From the NCBI GenBank assembly GCA_026120185.1, contig JANUWF010001815.1, positions 744,001 to 808,000 of the forward strand: DNA of 64,000 nt. The letters are read 5' to 3'. The notes under the pieces were generated by a model that was not told the DNA's origin, did no database searches, and was given only the letters and a program-made list of their open reading frames with translations. Positions within the stretch are counted from its first letter, which is position 1, and each line of letters opens with the position of its first letter. This document shows, in pieces, positions 56,900 to 64,000 of the stretch. This DNA comes from Voacanga thouarsii. Its lineage: Eukaryota > Streptophyta > Magnoliopsida > Gentianales > Apocynaceae. Made by a program: the position numbers and the translations under genes.

Positions 56900-58252
56900 T
56901 TTTCCAAGAAAGGTGCTGGAGCAAAATCTAAGACAATCAATATTGGATAAACTGTTTTCTGGGATCACAACTAGGATGATAAACAATTTCTTTTCTACAC
57001 TCCGTTGAACAATTTATTTTCTGCCATTTATATTCCTGTCTTTGGATAATTACTGATGTTTGTTTTTAAGCTTAATTATCTATCTACTAATTGTTGCTTA
57101 TTTCTCCGTTTGCTATGCCTCTTTTTGATTGATGACAAAGGGGGAGAAATAGGAATGTCATAGACTGTTATGATATTAGCTAGTGCAGTAAGAATTATGG
57201 GGAAAATTTGAGGATTATCTGATGATCTATGGGGAGAAATAGAAATATTATGAAATGTTATATTATTGAGGCAGTAAGAATATTATGGGACTGTCTGATG
57301 ATCTATGACAGGGGGAGAATAAAATATGTTGATCTGAAGACAATGTTGTCAGCATATGTTGGTCCAAAAATTTTATAATCTTCTATGAAAATATTAAATG
57401 CTAATATGTGAAAATTCTACTGTGAAAATGTTGAATGATAGTCTATGAAAATACTATTGTGAAAATGTTGAATGTTGATCTGAGAAAATATTAGTGTCTG
57501 CATAACTGTCGACATGATGTTGTTGGCATTCACTAGGAAGAAGGAAATATGCTAGTCTGAAAATGTTATAGGTTCTGCATAATAATCTGATATGAAACTG
57601 ATGAACTGAATTTGAACTGTTAATACAATTTTTTATTTATTTTTTTTTTTACGTGCGAAATAACTGTTGAAACCGTTCTGAAACTGAAACTATTGTTGAA
57701 TAGTTACAAAATTTCATGAAAATTGCATAAACTGTTATGAGCAGCATAAATTACTTCTGCATGAATAGTTATGCACACACGATTCTGAATGATGATTGGA
57801 TCTTTGAAACAAAATTCTGTGATAAATTTTATGGTGCATCGACTCAAGGGGAGTTTTGGACTCAGAAACTTCATTTCCAAAACAAATACTCTTATAAGCA
57901 GTTTTTTAAAAATGTTTTGGACATCCAAAAGCCCCATCAAAAAATATTCTGAAAACACACATTCATCCAAAACTATTTTGGATACACTTTCTGGATGAAT
58001 AAATCGTTACTTCTTCAATTCCTCTTATGTTCGAAATTTTCACATAAGCATATATTTAGGGGGAGCATTTTAGCATTTTATCTCTATCAAACTATTCTGA
58101 ATATTTATATAGAGATATTACATGATTGAAATATGTTTACTTATAAGATCTCTATGAGACTTGTTACAATTATTTGCACTTTTTGCTCATCATGTTATTT
58201 CTATCTACATATCAAATGTGTCATGTTTGTCATCACTCAAAAAGGGGGAGAT
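56900..58252 (+). other. SIRE-like 3' region with repeated polypurine tracts
   Basis: Non-coding. Holds repeated GAAAATGTTGAATG words (57370-57480) and at least five purine tracts (GACAAAGGGGGAGAAATAGG near 57136, GGGGAGAAATAG near 57232, CAGGGGGAGAATA near 57309, AGGGGGAGC near 58060, AAAAGGGGGAGA at 58240-58251). Only the last abuts the LTR. Repeated CCAAAA-rich words at 55340-55520 and 57860-57990 resemble part of the LTR. Confidence 0.75.
58240..58251 (+). other. Polypurine tract, SIRE-like element
   Basis: AAAAGGGGGAGA, one base before the LTR start TGTTAGCCC. Confidence 0.88.
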
Positions 58253-59530
58253 TGTTAGCCCTAAGGGCTTTCTTTTATGTTTTGATTTATGAAAAACATG
58301 GATATGGACTAACATATCAATTTATTGTGATAGGACATAATTGACCTTTGTTCTTCTAAAATCTTCAGATAAGAATTGTTGGCGACTCCTTCATCACTAA
58401 TTTCAAGAATGGAAGATCAAATGGAAAATCAAGTATAAGGAGTTATACATCAAGAAGACTTTTTATGAAAAATAGTAGACTATGAAGTGTTCATTAAGGT
58501 ATATTTATTATTTCCTATATCCTCTTATCTTTTGATTCATTTGACTTTACCTTGAAGCTTGAAAGGAGATGATTTTCAAAGTTTTTAAAATTCACAGAAT
58601 TTTGGATGGTACAGTTTGAATCCAAAAGGTTCATCCAAAATCCTGTAAACCGGGTTGAAAATTGTTTGTCACGGATGTGCCATTTTGGACTTAACTTTTG
58701 GATGCATCTTCGTCCAAAACTCGGATGAGTTTAAACAGAAAAATTTATAACCGTTTTTTTATGATCGTTGGCACTCCACTTTCTGGCTCTATAAATAGCC
58801 CTTAAAGTAAGGTTACAAGTAAGATTTTTGAAACATTCATCTTAGAAATACTATTGCTCAATATTTTCAAAAATCTCCTTTTATCTTAAGCTTCAAAGTG
58901 AGTTGATTGTGTATCAAAGATAAAAGTATTTTGTGGTTTGTATCTGAGAGAATATCTGCTCAAGTAAGTGAGCTTATCTCTATTCTATTGATTTTCTCTG
59001 TTTGTGAGTGCAAGGTTGTGTGGTAAAACCCATAGGGGTGAGCCTTGTTGTGTGTATTTCCAAGGTTGTGGTATAAAACCCATAGGGGTGAGCCTTATTG
59101 TGTGTATGTTCAAGGTTGTGGTGTAAAACCCATAGGGGTGAGCCTTGATGTGTTTGAGAAGTTGTGTAAAACCTAGTGTGGTGATCCTCTCTTGAATGTG
59201 GCTGTTTCATTAAGTGAGGTTAATGAAATAGAGTTGAAAATCCTTAAGTGTGAGGCTTAAGGTAGTAGGTGTAGCTCATTGTTGATCGAACCACTATACA
59301 TCTCTTGTCTCATTTTATTTCAGTGGTTCATGCATTTTGTTTTTATGATCTTTCACTGTCTAAATCTGAATATACATCTACGAGTATTTAGATAGCTTTC
59401 TATGCATCTATAAAGTCAGTCCAAGTATCTTGGTGATCATCCTTGTTCAGCATTTTAGACAATCGGGAAAAGTTATTTTTGCTTGCCAAAAACTTTATTC
59501 ACCCCCCTCCCCCCCCTCTAAGGTTTTTCA
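58253..59530 (+). repeat. SIRE-like 3' LTR
   Basis: 1278 bp, matching 48812-50149 throughout. Three 50-bp units at 59012-59160 instead of four, and a C-rich run (59504-59517) slightly longer than in the 5' copy. Confidence 0.93.
58790..58797 (+). promoter_or_regulatory. TATA box, SIRE-like 3' LTR
   Basis: CTCTATAAATAGCC as in the 5' LTR. If active it would direct transcription outwards into the Angela LTR and, antisense, into the LRR fragment. Confidence 0.6.
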
Positions 59531-59535
59531 GCACT

Positions 59536-60484
59536 AATTCCGTACTCCAAACTGAATGAGATATTGTATGGTGAAAGGAATTAAATGCACTAAAGTTTGT
59601 ATTGAAGGGTTCATGTCAAGCCACTTGATTTCCTGGACTCTTAGGTGGTCATGATATGTTGCTAGATACCGCCCATGATCTGGGAATATGGGTTTATTAA
59701 TTGATGAATTAATAAATCAATCCTAATTAGAATTAATATGATTAATTATAATTAATTATGGATTATTAATATCAAAGACGTTTGGATTAATTCATGTTCG
59801 CTATCAATTGATTGGGAAACCTAATAGGTCACACACAATAGAGGATTATATACTCAAGATGTTATTTGATAACATTGTGGGGTTGATTGAGAGAAAGAAA
59901 AGTTATTGTGGACAAATTATAATTAGTTATAATTTGTGGTCCATATTTTAATTAAGAAAACTTGATGTTTTCAATTACAATTAGGGAATTCTAACTGTTT
60001 TAGAATTCTCAATTTGGAGGATTTTTTAGCAGATTTTCGTGTGATATATGGTAGTAAGATACATGAAATTCCAAGGCAAAAAAAAAGATAGACGAAATTG
60101 ACTCCAAAATCCTAGGGTAATGAAACAATAGCTTCTTCTTCTCTCTCTCTATTTTGATCTTGAACCCTAGCCGCCATTAATTTTTGCTAGCACAAAAATT
60201 TTAGTGCTTGAGTATTCCTCTGTGTTGATTACTATTAGAGATAATCACACACTGTGATTATAGTGGGTATACGTTCAACTCACGTCGAGGTTGATCACAA
60301 GGATTGCTGGATCGCGCCTCAACTTGAAGAAGAAATTTTTGTTCTTCGGACAATCACGCAAAGGTAAAAGTTGTTACCTTTACCCTCATTATGTCTTGTT
60401 TTCCACACATAGATGGGTCCTGTGATGGTATCTCATTTTATTTTTCGCTACGCCGTATAGGATACGAGCCTGAGGTACCTAACA
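59536..60484 (+). repeat. Angela-like 3' LTR, second part
   Basis: Resumes after the SIRE target copy GCACT. 60250-60484 matches the end of the 5' LTR, ending CCTAACA. Together with 48012-48811 it makes an LTR of about 1.75 kb. Confidence 0.9.
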
Positions 60485-61812
60485 TTTTGATTGTCTGAAA
60501 GGTCAATGAATGATAAGCTATCAAGATCCTTGAGAAAATTCGGAAAACTATGAACATTGCAGGAGCACATAACTAGTGTCACAAGCACCACAAAAGTTTC
60601 ATTTCCATTCTGCATCAATGAGTAACCCCTTGGAATTTGTTCAAGAAAATCCACTGCATTGAAAGATAGATCCAACTCATTAAGTGTACTATTCCACAGC
60701 CAATGTGGACCTCTAAGTTTGTTGTCTGAAAGATTCAAGGTTCTCAACATAATTTGTTCCTTCAAGAAAATTGGGAAATCAATAAGGTTGCACCTACTGA
60801 GTTTCAATTCCTCGAGTTGAGGAAATGAAGTAATCTTCTCATCATGTTGAACAATCAAGCTGTTGCTAGAAAGGTCTAGACTGGTTAAATTTTTGAGATT
60901 TTGGAACATGACCATGTTAACAGCACCACTGAAATTGTTATTAGCCAGTGAAAGATAGACAAGGTTATGGACTTTTGAGATTGAACTCGGTATTGGACCA
61001 CTTAAATGGTTACTGTTCAAATATATTTGCTCCAACACCAAAGATGATGCATTTGGGAATTCCCTAAGGTGACCGTTGAACTGGTTATCAATAAGTTGCA
61101 AGAATTTCAGGGATGGGAGGGTGAAAATGGAAGGATGTACAGAACTACTTAAATGATTGTAGGACAAATGTAGATCTACAAGATTTGGAACTCCATTTTC
61201 AAGAAATGGAGGAAGGGCATCTATGAAATTATCATCACCGATATCTAGCACATCAATTCCAGTGAGGTTAGCTAGAGTGGAGGGGATTGATCCAGTACAA
61301 TTGCAGCTATAAAGGAGAAAAGTCTCCAGGAATTTAAGATTTCCAATGGAGCCGGGTAAATTGCCATGAAAGTTTGTCACATACATTGATAGAAACTGTA
61401 ATGAGTTATGGAAAGGAAACTCAGGAAATTCACCAGTTAGAAGCTTATTTTTTGAAATGTCAATGCTTTTCAATTTTGGTAGGAGGAAAACTTTTTTGGG
61501 AAAATTCCCATACAGTTGACAAGAAGCCAAGATTGAGCACTTGCAAGTCTTTGAGATTTGCAAGGAAAATTGGTACCTCAGAAATGAGATTGTTACCATC
61601 AACTTTGATGTAGATTAAAGATGTGAGGTTTGCAAATGAAGGGTGAATTCGGCCAACGAAACGACAATGGGAAAGACTCAAAATCTGAGTTTGGGAAGTG
61701 CACGAGACAAAGCTTCAAACCAGTTAGAACTTTGAGTTGAGAGATCTACATAGTCAATGTAAACCTCTGTAAGAGCACTAAGATTCCAAAACCATAATAT
61801 CTCAATAAATTA
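60485..61812 (-). pseudogene. LRR receptor-like protein fragment, upstream piece
   Basis: Encodes about 430 residues of a receptor-like-protein ectodomain (RLP, Cf-9/Ve1 type), which in intact genes detects extracellular signals at the plasma membrane. Many leucine-rich repeats with N-x-L-x-G-x-I-P pattern are visible (S-G-P-I-P-S-S-I-S-K, F-S-G-A-V, F-P-N-F-L-K-D-L). Frames: 60485-61540, then shifts near 61545 and 61688, then upstream repeats to about 61812 (W-F-E-A-L-S-R-A-L-P). No signal peptide is seen upstream and no membrane segment downstream, so it is an internal fragment. The frame crosses exactly into 41733-41927 across the Angela insertion. Confidence 0.88.
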
Positions 61813-62663
61813 ATTTTAGCTCTCCTATAAAATAACTCTAGCCAACTGACAAAAGAAAGTCCATGAGAATACACACAAATGACTCCAAGAAGTACTTTCT
61901 GAATAAGTTCTAGAAATTCCCAAACAAATGCATTTGACTATTTCTATTTTAATATGGACAAATATCAGTTCAAAGGAAAAATGAACATGAGGTGCCACCA
62001 AAACCCCATAAGTCAATCTGCCAATTATGCACTTAATGTAAAACCTTGTTAATATCCTTTTCTTCATCAACATGTTACATTGCAACAATCAAGTTGGAAC
62101 GTTTTAGCTCCATGAAGGTAAGTTGTTACATTGCAGTAATCGAATGTTAAAATGCAGTAGGAAAGAAGCCATATTAGGTTACTAAAGGATGAAATCAACA
62201 TACAATTAGAAATAAGGGGAAAATAGCTACCAAATGCCAACTTTTGTCCATGCTTGTCAAACTGTTAGACAAGTTTAACAACAATTTTAAATTTACTAAA
62301 GTATGTCTACTATCTCAAATTTTTAATCTTTCTAGCATCTAAAATGCTTCAACATTCTCTTTGTCATATAATTCAAGCGATAAGTAAACATACCAACTCT
62401 CTGTTTAATACCATATAGGTAGTTTTTAACTTTTAACACATTAAGATTTTTAAAGTTTGTCACCCTACTGGTCAACCTTTTAGGAGTGAAAGAATGTAAA
62501 GTTATTCCTAGGTCCTTTATTGATCAAACCAGCATAATAGAAATACACACAAATTTGAAGTCTTCTTTGTTAAGGTTGATTACTATGTGCATGGATGTCT
62601 AGAAAGAAAAATATATAAATAACTACAACCAGAAACCAGCACTACAACCAGAAACCAACTTAC
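61813..62663. other. CACTA-A intron-like region beside the LRR fragment
   Basis: AT-rich with no supportable ORF. It lies between the LRR fragment and a splice donor at 62662-62663 of the transposase gene. No transposon ends or gene-like frame recognised. Confidence 0.5.
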
Positions 62664-62765
62664 CACTGCATTGGCAATACGAGAGTTGGAAAAACTTCCA
62701 TTAGCATCCATGTAACATTTCTTGAACATTTGTACACGAATTGGGGAATGGCCTTGCTCCTCTGT
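62664..62765 (-). pseudogene. CACTA-A transposase exon (Transposase_24)
   Basis: Minus strand: acceptor CAG at 62766-62768, donor GTAAGT from 62663. Reads T-E-E-Q-G-H-S-P-I-R-V-Q-M-F-K-K and N-S-R-I-A-N-A-V, a segment typical of plant Ptta/En/Spm proteins (R-V-x-M-F-K...D-G-S). Phase 0 at both ends. No stop inside. The next exon in order should be the one cut at 32951. Confidence 0.75.
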
Positions 62766-62845
62766 CTGAATCATTCAATATAGTTTATTAATTACTAACA
62801 AGCATTGAAATTAACACTTGAAATTGGAGCAAATTTTAAATTTAC

Positions 62846-62938
62846 CATTTCTGCACGAATTTGACAATGCGACTTCTTCCCTGTCCTATGATTCATGTTC
62901 TTCATGTTCCTATTCCTTTTGTTCTTTTCCGACAATAC
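62846..62938 (-). pseudogene. CACTA-A transposase exon
   Basis: Minus strand: acceptor CAG (after a T/A run), donor GTAAAT at 62845. Reads V-L-S-E-K-N-K-R-N-R-N-M-K-N and K-S-H-C-Q-I-R-A-E-M. This fits the basic N-K-x-N-R segment of Transposase_24. Phase 0 at both ends. Confidence 0.73.
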
Positions 62939-63176
62939 CTGTTTTTTTTTTTTTAACAGCAATAGATTTACATTACATTAGTCCATATAAAAATACAAAA
63001 TTTCCAGAAACAAAGCCTGAATTTTTCTATCAAACAAAAATAGGCTTGCCCATGATTTGAATTGCATTCAAAGCCAATGATGAAGCCCACCATTGTAAAA
63101 ACCCAATCAAAGACTGAAAGTAGGAAGAGAGTCAGAAAAATGCTGCTTTTCCTATAGTCGAAGGAAGTAGTCATAC

Positions 63177-63380
63177 CTTCCCATCTGGTGAAGCCCACCA
63201 TTGTATGAGATTAGTCCATTGACTTTGTAATACACGTTCATTAGTACATGGAATTTGGTTTTAAATGTCTTTTTCTGGATCATACTAGTCATGTTTCAGT
63301 GACGATTTTCAATTCCTTCACTTTATTCCGATTGACCATAGGATAGTGGGCTTAAGACCAGGTTGTACATTAAATTTCTC
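63177..63380 (-). pseudogene. CACTA-A transposase exon with stops
   Basis: Minus strand: acceptor TGCAG, donor GTATGA at 63176. Reads E-K-F-N-V-Q-P-G-L-K, then K-stop-R-N-stop-K-S-S-L-K-H-D-stop-Y, and ends Q-W-W-A-S-P-D-G-K. The first stop is TGA and the third TAG at places expected to be Trp (TGG), plus a further TAA. So the transposase gene is a pseudogene. Confidence 0.75.
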
Positions 63381-63471
63381 CTGCATATGGACAGAAAAAT
63401 GCAAAACTGAAATAGATATTACAATATAACACTAGATCCTATAAATAGGTAGCATAGAACAATGTAAATAC

Positions 63472-63731
63472 CATCACAACATTAAACATCTCATCCTTGT
63501 TTCCTTTTGGAATCTGACACCATGTCTTCATATCAATTGGAGCATACCTTCCATTCCTTGCTATTATTCCCAGATATTCAGACAATTTACAACGGTTCAT
63601 TCCAACTGGCTGTCCAAACATGTTGAATTCAATATCCAATGGCTTAGCAATTTGAGGGCAGCCCCAAAGTGCTTTCATATAAGTTGGACCCCTCTTGCGA
63701 ATAGGCATACTGCTTCCATTACTTGCTTCTC
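63472..63731 (-). pseudogene. CACTA-A transposase exon, R-G-P-T segment
   Basis: Minus strand: acceptor TTATAG, donor GTATTT at 63471. Reads G-E-A-S-N-G-S-S, R-K-R-G-P-T-Y-M-K-A-L-W-G, L-G-I-I-A-R-N-G and W-C-Q-I-P-K. R-G-x-T followed by the G-x-L-A-R block is the usual start of the Transposase_24 domain. No stop inside; ends in phase 0 (V-V-M). Confidence 0.8.
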
Positions 63732-63811
63732 CTATAAAAAGCATACATTTAATATATTACGTAGTAACAAAATTTACAAACCATATGAGAAAACACTACA
63801 ATATGCTATAC

Positions 63812-64000
63812 CTTGATCTTCACTTTAGTGCATGCTACATGGATCATTGGTAGTTAAATGTTCAACTTGATGATCTTCATTACAGGGGACATTACATTGT
63901 TCATTTGCAGTGTTCAGTTCAACCTCTTGTACAATAGACTCATTGGTTTGGCCATCAGCTTCATGGTTTGGTGGATTGGTGTTTCTTCTTCTTCCCCTAT
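63812..64000 (-). pseudogene. CACTA-A transposase upstream exon, runs off the window
   Basis: Minus strand, donor GTATAG at 63811. Low-complexity, Asn/Glu-rich frame (R-R-R-N-T-N-P-P-N-H-E-A-D, then E-V-E-L-N-T-A-N-E) with one TAA near 63826-63828 that looks like CAA to TAA. Joins the next exon to give D-Q-G-E-A-S-N-G. The start is outside the window. Confidence 0.6.

Larger units (their letters stand above)
48812..59530 (+). mobile_element. SIRE-like Ty1/copia retrotransposon with env-like ORF
   Basis: 10.7 kb, LTRs at both ends, perfect 5-bp target duplication GCACT (48807-48811 and 59531-59535). PBS, gag with two CCHC knuckles and a coiled-coil part, protease, integrase, RT, RNase H, then an additional ORF and a long 3' region before a polypurine tract. 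An extra ORF after RNase H is characteristic of the SIRE (Maximus) lineage. In the first ~157 bases the LTRs differ at about 7 places by eye, so it is the youngest datable insertion here but not fresh. Confidence 0.92.
41928..60484 (+). mobile_element. Angela-like Ty1/copia retrotransposon, with a nested SIRE-like element in its 3' LTR
   Basis: Starts TGTTAGTGTTGTGCCC and ends CCTAACA. Flanks are ATTTG (41923-41927) and TTTTG (60485-60489), a 5-bp target duplication with one change. Order is LTR, tRNA-Met PBS, 1.8-kb leader, gag, protease, integrase, RT, RNase H, LTR: copia order. Without the nested element it is about 7.8 kb. The long leader, the LTR of about 1.7 kb and the gag start fit the Angela (BARE-like) lineage. 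It interrupts an LRR gene fragment. Confidence 0.9.
30224..64000 (-). mobile_element. CACTA-A (En/Spm) transposon carrying nested insertions, open at right edge
   Basis: Terminus CACTACACGAAAAATAGGC at 30224 (preceded by TAG) and a subterminal array to about 30780. Minus-strand transposase-gene exons lie at 31229-32951 and again at 62664-64000. The right terminus is off-window. Between the two exon groups lie a Tekay-like element, an LRR gene fragment and two nested copia elements. That both exon groups belong to one element is an inference from their order, strand and complementary protein regions. Confidence 0.72.

Noticed and set aside
58980..59210. Minus-strand 76-codon ORF with repeated H-N-L-E/Q-G-S-P-L-W words
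   Set aside because: Translation of the LTR minisatellite; its counterpart in the other LTR differs in unit number and has no support.
60485..61812. A functional resistance gene
   Set aside because: Lacks start, signal peptide, membrane segment and end, has two frameshifts and is split by an 18.6-kb insertion.

Overview
This is a plant nuclear window, about 35-40% GC by eye, built almost entirely of transposable elements nested inside one another. Every element belongs to a class typical of flowering plants: Ty3/gypsy Athila, Tat and Tekay-like elements, Ty1/copia Angela- and SIRE-like elements, CACTA DNA transposons, and an endogenous caulimovirid. The only host-type gene sequence is a fragment of a leucine-rich-repeat receptor-like protein gene. 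A eudicot is likely but the species cannot be named. No intact host gene, rRNA, tRNA gene or CRISPR array is visible.

Layout. (1) 1-9605, minus strand: Athila element, open at the left edge, whose 5' part (LTR, primer-binding site, gag, start of pro) is tandemly duplicated at about 3730-6585 and 6586-9415. It sits in the integrase of (2) a Tekay-like gypsy element, plus strand, of which an integrase scrap and a 4.4-kb 3' LTR (10229-14643) remain. That element sits in (3) a second, older Athila, minus strand, 14644-16951. The second Athila is broken by (4) a CACTA end (CACTA-B, from 16952). Next come (5) TA/CA microsatellites and a degenerate 3-copy tandem repeat, then (6) an endogenous pararetrovirus RT-RNase H relic, 19130-20590. 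(7) A Tat-lineage gypsy element lies on the minus strand, about 20700-30223, with a plus-strand antisense plant-mobile-domain gene downstream of its integrase. It is cut in gag by (8) CACTA-A, which starts at 30224 and runs past the right edge.

Inside CACTA-A: the DUF8039-like and C-terminal transposase exons (31229-32951); a second Tekay-like element (plus, 5' LTR 32952-37279, an acidic pre-gag ORF, gag-pol to about 41290, 3' end lost); an LRR receptor-like-protein fragment (minus, 41733-41927 and 60485-61812); and the upstream transposase exons (62664-64000, minus). The LRR fragment is split by an Angela-like copia element (41928-60484), whose 3' LTR is itself split by a SIRE-like copia element (48812-59530, perfect GCACT target duplication).

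Function. All retroelement coding regions carry stops, frameshifts or replaced catalytic residues, so nothing autonomous is left. Many lesions are C-to-T or G-to-A changes (Trp, Gln or Arg codons turned into stops; catalytic Asp turned into Asn), as expected of methylated, silenced DNA. The most unusual points are the LRR fragment lying between exons of a CACTA transposase, the acidic ORF with SUMO-interacting-like motifs ahead of Tekay gag, the antisense gene in the Tat element, the pararetrovirus beside TA repeats, and tRNA-like promoter boxes in LTRs and in a CACTA end.
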